A DNA stretch of 64,000 bases from Murinocardiopsis flavida (GCF_003014485.1 NZ_PYGA01000001.1:372001-436000), one strand, 5' to 3'. Shown: positions 42,491-50,822, numbered from the stretch's first letter. Numbers and translations are program-made. Notes: generated from the sequence alone by a model not told the origin.

Positions 42491-43369
42491 TCACGGGGTG
42501 GTGGACGGGGCGAGGAGCGCGGCCATGTCATCGAGCATCCGCTCGGTGTCGGGCTCGGCCCCGGTGATGAGGCGGAAGGCGTCGGCGGCCTGGAACACGG
42601 CCATGCCCGTGCCGCCGAGGGTCCGGCAGCCGAGCGCGGCCGCGTGGTCGAGCAGGGGGGTCAGGGCCGGGCGGTAGACGACGTCGGCCACCCAGGTGCG
42701 GGGGTCCAGCAGGCCGGGCGGCACCGGGGTGCCGGGCTCGGCGGCCATGCCCACCGGTGTGGTGTTCACGAGTCCGTCGGCGCGGGCGAGCAGGCCGGGG
42801 AGCGCGCCGCGGTCGGCGCCCGCCACGCGGTCCCCGCCCGGGTGCGCGCGGAGGGCGGCGGCGAGGCCGCGGGCCCGCGCGGGTTCGGCGTCGACGACCG
42901 CGATGTGCTCGGCACCGAGGCCGAGCAGGGCGTAGGCGACGGCGGCCCCGGCGCCGCCGGCGCCCATCAGGACGACCGTGCCGAGGGGCGCGCCGGGCAG
43001 CCCGCGGGTGAAGGAGTGGGCGAACCCGGACCAGTCGGTGTTGTGGCCGACGGCCTGCCCGCCGGTGAACAGCACCGTGTTGACGGCGCCGAGGAGGGAC
43101 GCCTCGGCGGAGAGCCGGTCGAGGTGGCGGGGCGCGGTCCGCTTGCACGGGTGGGTGATGTTGAGCCCGTCGAACCCCAGGCGCGCGGCCGCACCGATGA
43201 GCGCGCCGATATCGTCCGGGCCGCGCCCGGCGGCCGCGACGTCGATGGTCCGGTAGACGTAGCGCAGCCCGTGGCGATCGGCCTCGCGCTCGTGCAGCTC
43301 GGGCGTGAGGGACGGGCCGACTCCGGCGCCGATGAGCCCCACGAGGTAGGAGCGGCGGTCAGGTGGCAT
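42491..43369 (-). CDS. Quinate/shikimate dehydrogenase (QsuD/AroE-like)
   Basis: A 292-residue shikimate dehydrogenase-family enzyme. The substrate domain has LIGAGVGPSLTPELHEREAD, RTIDVAAAG and GFDGLNITHPCKRTAPRHLD (catalytic Lys in HPCK), then GAVNTVLF and GHNTDWSGF. The NAD(P) domain has VLMGAGGAGAAVAYALLGLG. The sequence pattern follows the catabolic QsuD type (quinate/shikimate to 3-dehydro forms) rather than biosynthetic AroE. It is the first gene of a reverse-strand operon with the dehydratase and transporter, under a TACTAAC-type operator shared with the divergent TetR gene. Confidence 0.85.
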   Translation of the reverse strand: MPPDRRSYLVGLIGAGVGPSLTPELHEREADRHGLRYVYRTIDVAAAGRGPDDIGALIGAAARLGFDGLNITHPCKRTAPRHLDRLSAEASLLGAVNTVLFTGGQAVGHNTDWSGFAHSFTRGLPGAPLGTVVLMGAGGAGAAVAYALLGLGAEHIAVVDAEPARARGLAAALRAHPGGDRVAGADRGALPGLLARADGLVNTTPVGMAAEPGTPVPPGLLDPRTWVADVVYRPALTPLLDHAAALGCRTLGGTGMAVFQAADAFRLITGAEPDTERMLDDMAALLAPSTTP

Positions 43370-43428
43370 ACAGGTCCCTACGTCGGGCTGCCGGGGGCCC
43401 GCGCGCCGCAGGGGGCACGCAGGCGCTC

Positions 43429-43468
43429 ATGTACTAACGGCACTTATGTACTAACTAGTACGTTAGTA
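43429..43468. promoter_or_regulatory. TetR operator, quinate-type operon promoter
   Basis: TACTAAC (43449-43455) is inverted as GTTAGTA (43462-43468) around a 6-bp spacer. ATGTACTAAC occurs twice as a direct repeat (43429-43438 and 43446-43455). The region is AT-rich, lies between the dehydrogenase operon and the divergent tetR gene, and is the clear regulatory target. Confidence 0.7.
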
Positions 43469-43600
43469 ATCCACATCACCGTCCTCCTGTAAAGACCCGG
43501 CGGGGCACTTTCGTCGGGACCGGCACCCACGCAAGCGCCGGGGCCGACCGCCGCGCCGCCGCTAAACTGGGCGTCCACCCCCGGTGACCCGAGGAGCCGA

Positions 43601-44254
43601 ATGCAGGACCCGCCGCCCCCCGCCCCGTACGGCAGCGGCCGTGCGCGGGACCCGGTCCGGACCCAGGCGGAGATCATCGAGGTCGCCGTGCGCGAGTTCG
43701 CCGACCAGGGCTACTCCGGGGCGCGCGTCGACCGCATCGCCGAGCGCACCCGCACCACCAAGCGGATGATCTACTACTACTTCGGCGGCAAAGAGGGCCT
43801 GTACACCGCGGTCCTCGAACACGTCTACTCCGGCATCCGCCAGCGCGAGCAGGCCCTCGACGTCGCCGGGCTCAGCCCCATCGACGCGATCAGGCGGCTC
43901 GCCGAACTGACCTACGACCACCACGTCGCGCATCCCGACTTCATCCGGCTGGTCAGCATCGAGAACACGCACCGCGCCGAGCACCTCGCCAAGTCCGAGG
44001 CGCTCAGCAACCTGCGGATGCCGGTCCTCGACCTCATCGCCGGGATCCTGGAGAAGGGCCGCGCCGACGGCACCATCCGCGCCGACGCCGACGCGGTCGA
44101 CGTGCACATGCTCGTCAGCTCCTACTGCGTGTTCGCGGTCGCCAACCGGCACACCTTCGCCACGATCTTCGCCCGCGACCTGCTGGACCCCGAGCGGCGC
44201 GGGCACTACCGGTCAATGGTCGGCGAGCTGCTCGTCCGCTACCTGACCCCCTGA
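43601..44254 (+). CDS. TetR-family regulator of the quinate-type operon
   Basis: A 217-residue TetR regulator. The helix-turn-helix (about 18-70) reads RTQAEIIEVAVREFADQGY, GARVDRIAERTRTTKRMIYY and YFGGKEGLYTAVLEHVY. The ligand domain is of the TetR_C_17/PsrA-like type. GAGGAG precedes ATG 43601. It is divergent from the QsuD-like/QuiC-like/Nramp-like operon, so it most likely represses it and responds to an aromatic or hydroaromatic acid. It ends in a short inverted repeat shared with the convergent neighbour. Confidence 0.87.
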   Translation: MQDPPPPAPYGSGRARDPVRTQAEIIEVAVREFADQGYSGARVDRIAERTRTTKRMIYYYFGGKEGLYTAVLEHVYSGIRQREQALDVAGLSPIDAIRRLAELTYDHHVAHPDFIRLVSIENTHRAEHLAKSEALSNLRMPVLDLIAGILEKGRADGTIRADADAVDVHMLVSSYCVFAVANRHTFATIFARDLLDPERRGHYRSMVGELLVRYLTP

Positions 44255-44274
44255 CCCGCGCGCGGCAGGGTCAG
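44251..44274. terminator. Inverted repeat over convergent stop codons
   Basis: CTGACCC (44251-44257) and GGGTCAG (44268-44274) contain the stop codons of both convergent genes. A compact bidirectional terminator is likely. Confidence 0.5.
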
Positions 44275-44600
44275 CCGCGCACGTACCCGGTGACCCGGCT
44301 CCCGGGCGCACGGGTGGTGTCGGCCGCGCGGCGTTCGCGGGCGGTGTCGACCCTGCTCAGGTCGTAGATCCCGCCGATGCACACGGCCGTGCCCGAGTGC
44401 GAGAGCACCGCGCCGCCGCCAGCGGCGCACTGGTCCGCCGTGACGTCCTTGCCGCGGTGCGGGTGGTCCGCCGTCCGGACGTCGAGGCCCTGGTCGACCG
44501 GCCAGTCCCAGCGCGGGTCCTCGGCCGCGGCCGGCACCCCCGACAGGGCCAGGGCCCCGGCGGCGCACGCGATCAGGGCGGTGGCGAGCAGGCGCTGCAT
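44271..44600 (-). CDS. Small secreted protein, unknown function
   Basis: A 109-residue protein with a clear signal peptide (LLATALIACAAGALALSGVP, cleavage near AAAED). The mature part (about 82 residues) has two Cys (in ADQCAAGGGAVLSH and GTAVCIGGIYDL), which could form one disulfide. I recognise no domain. It stands between a convergent tetR and another reverse-strand tetR gene and is probably its own unit. The short ribosome site GGAGG precedes ATG 44600. Confidence 0.7.
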   Translation of the reverse strand: MQRLLATALIACAAGALALSGVPAAAEDPRWDWPVDQGLDVRTADHPHRGKDVTADQCAAGGGAVLSHSGTAVCIGGIYDLSRVDTARERRAADTTRAPGSRVTGYVRG

Positions 44601-44717
44601 GCGTCCTCCGTAGCTCGGTGCCAGCGGCTCGGGCCGCCACGGACAGACACAAAGAGTAATGCAAAAACTACGAAGAGCGAGAATCGAGGTATCGGCCGCG
44701 GTTCGGCCGCCCGCGGT

Positions 44718-45320
44718 TCAGCCGCCCGCGACGGCGCGGTCCAGCAGGACCCGCGCCGCGGCGCGGGCCTCGGCCGCCGCCCCGCGCTCGCCGGCCATGG
44801 AGTACGCGACGACGGCGCCCTCGTGCAGGCTGAGGAGCTGCACGGCGAGACCGTCCGGACGCGCGGCGCCGGCCTCGGCGAGCAGGGCGCGGAAGCGGTC
44901 GCGCAGCCAGGTCTTCTCACCGATCACCACGGCCCGCGCGGGATGGTCCGGTTCGGGGAGCTCGCCGAAGGCGTTGAGGAAGGCGCAGCCCCGGGCGCTG
45001 GGCGGCGGCGCCGTCCACTCGGCGAGGGCGTCGAACGGCGCGAGCACGCGGGCGGGCGACCCGGCGGGCACCGCGGCGATGCGGGATTCGACGAAGGCCC
45101 GCCACCGCTCGTCGCGGGCGCCGAGGTAGGCGGCGACGAGGGCCTCCTTGGAACCGAACCGGTCGTAGAGCGTGCGCTTAGTGATCCCGGACTCGGCGGC
45201 GATGGTGTCGACGCCGACCGCCCGGATACCCCGCTGGTAGAACAGCTCCGACGCGACGTCGAGGATGCGCCGTGCGGCGGGGGTGAGCCCGCCGTCCCCG
45301 GCGGCGGTGGCATCGGCCAT
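44718..45320 (-). CDS. TetR-family regulator
   Basis: A 200-residue TetR protein. The DNA-binding part is RRILDVASELFYQRGIRAVG, VDTIAAESGITKRTLYDRFG and SKEALVAAYLGARDERW. The ligand part contains RGCAFLNAFGELPEPDHPA, which is seen in the TetR_C_37/YxaF-like group often controlling detoxification genes. ATG 45320 has GGAGGAG upstream. It is divergent from an epoxide hydrolase gene across a region with two copies of ATGTTCACAGA, so regulation of that gene is likely. Confidence 0.86.
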   Translation of the reverse strand: MADATAAGDGGLTPAARRILDVASELFYQRGIRAVGVDTIAAESGITKRTLYDRFGSKEALVAAYLGARDERWRAFVESRIAAVPAGSPARVLAPFDALAEWTAPPPSARGCAFLNAFGELPEPDHPARAVVIGEKTWLRDRFRALLAEAGAARPDGLAVQLLSLHEGAVVAYSMAGERGAAAEARAAARVLLDRAVAGG

Positions 45321-45336
45321 GGGTCTCCTCCGCGGC

Positions 45337-45373
45337 ATGTTCACAGACCGGTAAGCTCAGTGATGTTCACAGA
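45337..45373. promoter_or_regulatory. Direct repeat ATGTTCACAGA, tetR/epoxide hydrolase
   Basis: ATGTTCACAGA occurs at 45337-45347 and 45363-45373, 26 bp apart, followed by CC and TC. It lies between the divergent TetR and epoxide hydrolase genes, where a TetR dimer pair would bind. Confidence 0.5.
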
Positions 45374-45453
45374 TCAGTGTAGTGATCGACGGTGAACCCG
45401 GGACGCCCCGCGCACGGGCGGCCACCGCACCCGACCCGCTGAGGGACCGCAGC

Positions 45454-46590
45454 ATGGACGCGACGACCGCGGCACAGCCGTTCACCATCGACATCAGCGC
45501 CGACACACTGGCCGACCTGCGCGCACGCCTCCGGCGAACCCGATGGCCGGACCCCGCACCGCGCCCGGCGTGGCACAGCGGCATGGACTCCGACCTGCTC
45601 GCCGCGCTCGTCGCGCACTGGGCCGACGGGTTCCGCTGGGACCGGGTCCAGGCCGACCTCAACCGCCTGCCGCACTTCCTGGCCCCCGTCGACGGCCTCG
45701 ACGTGCACTTCGTCCACTGCCGCGCCGACGCGGCCGACGGCGTGCCCGTGCTGGCGCTGCACGGCTGGCCGGCGACGTTCGTCCAGATGACCCGGCTCAT
45801 CCCGCTGCTCACCGCCCCCCGGCCCGGCGCGGGCCGGGCCAGGGACGTGGTCGTCCCCTCCCTGCCGGGGTTCGGGTTCTCCGCGCGCCCCGGCGAACCG
45901 GGGTGGAACATCGACGCCATCGCCCGCGCCATGCACCGGCTGATGACCGGGGTACTCGGCTATCACCGCTACGCGGTGCGCGGCAGCGACTTCGGGCTGG
46001 CCGTCGCCCTGCGCCTCGGCGCGCTCTACCCCCGCCACGTGGCGGGGGTCCACGTCGGCGGCACCCACCTGCGCGTCGACGAGGTGCCCGGCGACCTCAC
46101 CGGCGCCGAGCGCACCTTCGTCGCCGCCGCCCGCGCCTGGTACGCCGAGGAGGGCGGCTACATCGACATCCAGTCCACCAAGCCGCAGACACTGGGCCAC
46201 GCCCTGGCCGACTCGCCGGCCGGGCTGCTCGCCTGGATCGTGGAGAAGCACCGGACGTGGTGCGCGCGCCCGGCCGACCTGCTGTCCGTGTTCTCGCCCG
46301 ACGACCTGCTCACCACGGCCACCGTCTACTGGGCCACGAACACCGTCACCTCGTCGCTCCGCCTCTACCAGGAGGAGCGGATCTCCCCGGCGCCGCACGA
46401 CCCGGTGGCCGTGCCGCTCGCCGTCAGCCAACCCGCCGAAGAGGAGTACCGGACCCCCGTCGAGTGGTGGGAGCGGCGCCACCCGGTCGCCCGGTACAGC
46501 GTCCTGCCCGGCGCCGGCCACTTCCCCGAATGGGAGGCGCCCCGCGCGTTGGCGGCCGACCTGCACGCCTTCCTCGCCGCCCTCGACTGA
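45454..46590 (+). CDS. Epoxide hydrolase (EHN-type)
   Basis: A 378-residue alpha/beta hydrolase with the N-terminal epoxide-hydrolase domain (about 8-90; FTIDISADTLADLRARLRRT, RWDRVQADLNRLPHF). HGWPATFVQM forms the oxyanion region, the nucleophile is Asp179 in AVRGSDFGLAVAL, and the His is in PGAGHFPEWE. An Asp nucleophile and EHN domain together fit a true epoxide hydrolase (juvenile hormone/microsomal type). GAGGGA lies upstream of ATG 45454. Divergent from and probably controlled by the TetR gene at 44718. Confidence 0.88.
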   Translation: MDATTAAQPFTIDISADTLADLRARLRRTRWPDPAPRPAWHSGMDSDLLAALVAHWADGFRWDRVQADLNRLPHFLAPVDGLDVHFVHCRADAADGVPVLALHGWPATFVQMTRLIPLLTAPRPGAGRARDVVVPSLPGFGFSARPGEPGWNIDAIARAMHRLMTGVLGYHRYAVRGSDFGLAVALRLGALYPRHVAGVHVGGTHLRVDEVPGDLTGAERTFVAAARAWYAEEGGYIDIQSTKPQTLGHALADSPAGLLAWIVEKHRTWCARPADLLSVFSPDDLLTTATVYWATNTVTSSLRLYQEERISPAPHDPVAVPLAVSQPAEEEYRTPVEWWERRHPVARYSVLPGAGHFPEWEAPRALAADLHAFLAALD

Positions 46591-46619
46591 GGGCGACCGG
46601 TCGGCCGCCGCGCGCCGGG

Positions 46620-48476
46620 TCAGTTCTCCGCGGACTCCCCGGCGGACTCGCCGGCAGGTTCGCCGGTGCGCCTGCGTCGGATCAGGAAACCGATGGCGAG
46701 CCCGACCGCACCGCTGACGGCGATGGGGATCCACGGCACCGCGGCCATCCCGCTCTCGTCGGAGGCCGCACGGAAGTCGGGGACCTTGTCGGGGTCTCCC
46801 ACCTGGCCCTTGCGGTCCAGGGTGCTGCCTTCGGCCCAGCCGCCGCCCATGTCGCAGTTGACCCGGTCCCTGGAGCTGACGGCGTCCTCGGGCAGCGCCA
46901 TGTCCTGGCTCCGCTCGGACGCGGTGGTACCCGAGGGGACCTCGCGCTCCGGCGCGCGGATCCCCCACGTGTCCTTGGTCCGCTGCTCGACGTCGTCGAC
47001 CAGGTGGTCGCCGAGGTCGAGTGCGTCCATGGCCCAGGTGTTGCTGGACTCGGTGAGGATCTCGCGGCCCTTCTCGTCGTCGCCGGACTCGTAGGCGTCG
47101 AGGGCCCGCTTCTCGACGTCACCGAGGTCCGCCGAGATCTGCGCCTCGTAGCCTTCGAGGGCGTCGGTGACCTCGCCGAGGAACTCCTCCGGGTGGTCGC
47201 AGGTGTAGTACATGAGCCGTTTGAAGGTCCGCACCGGATAGCGCGTGGCCTCCTGCGGCGCGAACTCGGGATCGACGTAGGAGTCGGCGGCGCCCGACGT
47301 CAGGTACCGGTGCTGGCTGTACTCCGGCGGGATCTCTTCGGTGCCGATGTGGTACGGGATGTACGGCGCGGTGACCGACGCGGTCGGCGCCACCCAGAGC
47401 GTGTTCAGGTCGGGGTGCGCGACGTCCTTGTCGAGAGCGGCGGCCTGGCCGTAGCCCGACCGGTCGTCGGACCAGCGGGGGTCGCGCACCAGCCGCTTCA
47501 TGTCGTCGAGGCTGACCGGTGCGAGCTGCCGGAGCTCCTTCTCCAGCCGCGGCGGGTACCGGTACGGCGCCTCGTCGTCGTCGCCGGGTTGGCCGGGGAA
47601 CGGCAGGGCGTAGGCCTTGTGCAGGTTGAACGGCTCGCCGCTGTCGGGGTCCCACCACTTCTTCTCGACCGCGTGGTCGACGATGTTCGCCGACCCCATG
47701 TAGTCGGGGTCGTCCTCGAAGTCGGTCGGGAACTCCCCGATGTAGCCGGGGTAGGAGACGCGCACGTCGTCGGGGCCGAGCCGTTCGGCGGCCCAGAGGC
47801 CCTCGCCGCCGGGGTACTCGGTGAGGACCCAGCCCTCCTTGCCGTCGGCGAAGAGGTGGGAGTTGCCGCCGTAGGTGGTGTACCCGTACTCGTCGATCAG
47901 GCCGCCGACGATCTCAACGGCCTCCTCGGCGGTGTGCGCCCGCTCCATGGCGATCCTCGACAGGTCGCTGTACTGCGGCCCGGTCTGCGGGGTCTTGGTG
48001 TCCTGGACGAGCTCGTCGCGGCCGTCGAGCCAGACGTCGCGGGCAGCGACGCCGTGCTCGTTCAACCCTCCGTTGGTCAGCGGGGCGGGGAAGCCCGCGA
48101 ACTCGGAGTAGTTCATCGTGATGTACTTGGCGGTCTCTTCGACCTGGGGGATCTTCGTGAGCTTGCCGGGGATGTCGGCTTCGCCGGTGGCGCCGACCGT
48201 GATCTCGGCGTCCTCGGCGTGTTTCCGGCGGGGCACGACCTCCAGCCAGTGGCTCGACGGTTCGTGGCCGAATCCGCCGAGCAGGACGGAGCCGTCGTCG
48301 GTGAGGTTGCTGCCGACGTAGAAGGCGATGCTCTTGTCGCGCGGGTCGGGGGGCGTGATCCGCTGCTCTGGCTCGGCCTTGGGCGGTCGCTCGTCGGCCG
48401 CCGCAGTGGGCGTCGTCACGGCGGCGAGCGCGAGCACCAGCGACACGGCCGCGGCGGCGGTGCGCGCGGGGAACAT
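46620..48476 (-). CDS. C69-family dipeptidase-like protein, Ser for Cys
   Basis: A 618-residue exported protein: signal peptide (1-27), C69/PepD-like Ntn domain, a helix-rich C-terminal part, and one membrane helix near the C-terminus (IPIAVSGAVGLAIGFLI) followed by RRRR, which anchors it with the enzyme outside. Family landmarks are VGSNLTDDGSVLLGGFGHEP, FAGFPAPLTNGGLNEHGVA, YGGNSHLFADGKEGWV and MGSANIVDHAV. The classic N-terminal nucleophile Cys aligns with Ser49 in DKSIAFYVG; no Cys is nearby. Either Ser serves, or it is not a peptidase. GGAGG precedes ATG 48476. A TACGTTAGTA word upstream matches the operator at 43459. Confidence 0.8.
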   Translation of the reverse strand: MFPARTAAAAVSLVLALAAVTTPTAAADERPPKAEPEQRITPPDPRDKSIAFYVGSNLTDDGSVLLGGFGHEPSSHWLEVVPRRKHAEDAEITVGATGEADIPGKLTKIPQVEETAKYITMNYSEFAGFPAPLTNGGLNEHGVAARDVWLDGRDELVQDTKTPQTGPQYSDLSRIAMERAHTAEEAVEIVGGLIDEYGYTTYGGNSHLFADGKEGWVLTEYPGGEGLWAAERLGPDDVRVSYPGYIGEFPTDFEDDPDYMGSANIVDHAVEKKWWDPDSGEPFNLHKAYALPFPGQPGDDDEAPYRYPPRLEKELRQLAPVSLDDMKRLVRDPRWSDDRSGYGQAAALDKDVAHPDLNTLWVAPTASVTAPYIPYHIGTEEIPPEYSQHRYLTSGAADSYVDPEFAPQEATRYPVRTFKRLMYYTCDHPEEFLGEVTDALEGYEAQISADLGDVEKRALDAYESGDDEKGREILTESSNTWAMDALDLGDHLVDDVEQRTKDTWGIRAPEREVPSGTTASERSQDMALPEDAVSSRDRVNCDMGGGWAEGSTLDRKGQVGDPDKVPDFRAASDESGMAAVPWIPIAVSGAVGLAIGFLIRRRRTGEPAGESAGESAEN

Positions 48477-48511
48477 GGTCCTCCAAAAAGGATGAATTGG
48501 TACAAAGGTAG

Positions 48512-48521
48512 TACTAACGTA
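48512..48521. promoter_or_regulatory. TACGTTAGTA word, possible TetR site
   Basis: The reverse strand reads TACGTTAGTA, identical to 43459-43468 in the quinate-type operator. It lies 36 bp before the C69-like gene in its promoter region. An AT-rich 10-mer repeated exactly in this GC-rich DNA is suggestive. Binding is inference. Confidence 0.35.
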
Positions 48522-48654
48522 AGAAGTACCTAAAGACCAAACCGAGGACCGGGCGCCGCCGCACGACACCGCCGCAGGTGCGCCCCGGGCCCGCGCCGCA
48601 CTCGGCGGTGGACGGGGCGGGGGCTGAGGGCGACCGCGGCACGCGCCCCCGCTG

Positions 48655-49878
48655 TCAGGTCTCCGAACCGCAGCTCCTGATCCAGCGCTCGCCGTTGCCG
48701 AGGTGGTTGGTGTTGACGAAGTCCACGCCGGCCTCCTGCTGCGCCTCCCAGAAGTCGCGGCGCGCCTCGCCCTCGCACTCCTGGCGGCCGGGGGTGATCT
48801 GGCCGTGGCAGGGGATGAACTCCCCGTTGGAGCCGTCGCGGTACTGCTCGTCGGGGCCGCCCCAGAATCGCGTCTTCAACCCGGACCGGTGCGCCTGGTC
48901 GACGAGCCGGTTCAGCTCCTGCTGCTCGCGGTCGTCGATCTTGTTGTTGCCCTGGTCGCCGCAGTGGCCCTTGCCCCATTCGCCGTTGAGCATGGAGAAG
49001 TTCGCGGCGTACTCGCGGTCGTACTCGGGGCTGTCGATGTTCACCTTGGGCGGCAGCTCGCACCCGTTCACCGGGGCGATGTCGAAGCTGACGTTGCCGG
49101 GCCTGTTCGCCAGGACGTAGTCGTCGCTGGGCCGGCCGCCGCTGAAGACGACCTCCACATCGGGCGGCAGGTCCTCGATCTGCTCCAGCGTCGCGTCGTA
49201 GGCGCGCCGCTTGTCCTCCTCGCTGTCCTGCCCCTTGATCTCGACCACGAGCTGGAACGGCTCCTCGCGCCCGGGGTAGATCTCGCCGCCGTTCTCCGCC
49301 GCCCGCTCCTTCAGCGCGTCGACGTAGGTCTGCTTGAGGGAGCCGCGGGGCCGGTCGGTCGCGTCGTGCTTGAGCACGAGGTCCCCCTCCTCGTACCTCA
49401 AGGGGTCGTGCTCCTTGCCGAACCAGGTGTCGTCGTCGCTGTAGGGCCACACGTCGGCCTCGACGCTGGTGGCGCCGTGCCCGAGCGCGTCCTCCAGCGG
49501 GTTCTTGTTCTCGTAGTCGTTGTGGGCGTGCAGCCCCTCGGCCCACTCGGCGTCGGGGTCGGCGCAGCCGGGCTTCTCGATCGGGTCGCGCGGCGGCAGG
49601 GGCACCAGCGGATCGGGGCGGACGGCCTTCGCCTCGACGTCCGACCGCGGGCCGCCCTTCGCGCAGTCGGCGCCGCCCATGAGGCTGCACAGCGCCTCCT
49701 CGCACGCCGCGAGGACCCGCCCGGGGATGTCGGTGAAGGTCAAGCCGGCGAACACCGCGCCGACGAGCACGACCACAGCGGCGTATTCGGCGATGGAGGC
49801 GCCGCGGTCGGCCCGGCGCCGCGGGCGTCGAGGGGGCGAGAGGCGAGGGGATAAGTGTCGAGGGGGTAAGAACGGCAT
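48655..49878 (-). CDS. Flp-pilin-like leader fused to Aim6/PI-PLC-like domain
   Basis: A 407-residue exported protein. Residues 20-48 are a class III (Flp/Tad) prepilin-type leader: basic RPRRRADRG, then ASIAEYAAVVVLVGAVFAGL with Glu at +5 after Gly26. A linker follows with Cys in LAACEEALCSLMGGADC. The C-terminal part (about 110-407) starts HAHNDYENKNPLEDALGHGA then TSVEADVW and LVLKHDATDR, the hallmark of Aim6-type PI-PLC/GDPD phosphodiesterases; many Cys suggest disulfides. It shares its N-terminal module with the protein at 50823. A hairpin at 49974-50000 separates it from the lipoprotein gene upstream. Confidence 0.75.
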   Translation of the reverse strand: MPFLPPRHLSPRLSPPRRPRRRADRGASIAEYAAVVVLVGAVFAGLTFTDIPGRVLAACEEALCSLMGGADCAKGGPRSDVEAKAVRPDPLVPLPPRDPIEKPGCADPDAEWAEGLHAHNDYENKNPLEDALGHGATSVEADVWPYSDDDTWFGKEHDPLRYEEGDLVLKHDATDRPRGSLKQTYVDALKERAAENGGEIYPGREEPFQLVVEIKGQDSEEDKRRAYDATLEQIEDLPPDVEVVFSGGRPSDDYVLANRPGNVSFDIAPVNGCELPPKVNIDSPEYDREYAANFSMLNGEWGKGHCGDQGNNKIDDREQQELNRLVDQAHRSGLKTRFWGGPDEQYRDGSNGEFIPCHGQITPGRQECEGEARRDFWEAQQEAGVDFVNTNHLGNGERWIRSCGSET

Positions 49879-49973
49879 CCTGACCACTCCGGTTTCCGGG
49901 GGCACTGCGCTGAACGGCACTGCGCGACTGGGTGGCGCGAGTGCGGCGCGCCGTCTCAGGCCCCATCATCCCC

Positions 49974-50000
49974 GGCCCCTGCCGGGACCCGGCAGGGGCC
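49974..50000. terminator. 13-bp inverted repeat
   Basis: GGCCCCTGCCGGG (49974-49986) and CCCGGCAGGGGCC (49988-50000) flank one A. It lies between the lipoprotein gene and the phosphodiesterase gene on the same strand, so it may end the upstream unit. Confidence 0.6.
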
Positions 50001-50053
50001 CCGGAATCAGCGGGGTCCCGTTCCATCGGGGGCGGCCGCGTGCCGCGCCCCGC

Positions 50054-50803
50054 TCAGAGGGAGACGGGGGTGGGGAGGTCGTCGGCGAGGGTGTCGACGT
50101 TGTCGTCGACGGCGCCGTCGGGGCCGAAGGCGATGGTGTGGCGTTGCAGGGACATGCCGTACACGGTGTAGGCGGTCACGGTGTACTCACCGGAGGAGCC
50201 CTCGGCGGCCTTGGGGGGATGGACGTCCTCGCCGTGCTCCCGCTCGATGCGGGGGCGCTCCTTCTCCTCCTCGGACTTGCTCAGCTTGATGTCGTCGGTG
50301 CCGTCCACCACGTAGGAGTGGAAGTCGGTGGGACGGGTGGCGTAGAGGTAGTCGCGGGCGATGGTCTCGGCGGTGGTGCCGCTGTCGATCTCGACGCCGT
50401 CCTCGGCGAGCATCCGGGCGAAGGAGTCGGGGTCGGCCCGCAGGAACAGGGCTTCGTCGGGGCCGTCGCCGACGATGTACTCGAGGTCCTGGGCGGGGCC
50501 GCGGTGCGCGATGCGGTAGAGGGTCCAATCGGTGAGGTAAGGGGCCTCCAGTGCGGTGACGTCGGTGTTCTCGCGGTCCTCGACGATCTCGGCGATGTTG
50601 TCGCGGCCGAGGTCGGCGAGGTGCCCGGCGAGCCGGTCGATGTCGGTGTCGTCGGTCACCGGTTCTCCGCTTTCGTCGGCGATGCCGGGTTCGGTGGAGG
50701 GGGCGCCGCCACCGCCGCAGGCGGCGGTGGCGGCGAGCAGGAGTGCGGTGACCAGTGCCAGGAGCACACGGACCGGCGCTGTCGGAGTGGGGTGGTGTGT
50801 CAT
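50054..50803 (-). CDS. Lipoprotein, unknown function
   Basis: A 249-residue lipoprotein. The signal peptide (about 10-29) ends in a lipobox, LLLAATAAC with Cys29. The rest is acidic and soluble: LADLGRDNIAEIVEDREN, APYLTDWTLYRIAHRG and EYTVTAYTVYGMSLQRHTIA. No domain was recognised. It starts 19 bp after the pilin-leader metallopeptidase-like gene, which means co-transcription. A membrane-anchored lipoprotein beside a surface-exposed hydrolase could be its inhibitor or immunity partner; that is a hypothesis based on position only. Confidence 0.75.
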   Translation of the reverse strand: MTHHPTPTAPVRVLLALVTALLLAATAACGGGGAPSTEPGIADESGEPVTDDTDIDRLAGHLADLGRDNIAEIVEDRENTDVTALEAPYLTDWTLYRIAHRGPAQDLEYIVGDGPDEALFLRADPDSFARMLAEDGVEIDSGTTAETIARDYLYATRPTDFHSYVVDGTDDIKLSKSEEEKERPRIEREHGEDVHPPKAAEGSSGEYTVTAYTVYGMSLQRHTIAFGPDGAVDDNVDTLADDLPTPVSL

Positions 50804-50822
50804 GGTGTCCGCCTTGTCCCTG

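Noticed and set aside
45543-48533. A nearly 1000-codon forward frame across the epoxide hydrolase and C69-like genes.
   Set aside because: Spans two real genes on opposite strands in the wrong frame; composition is artefactual.
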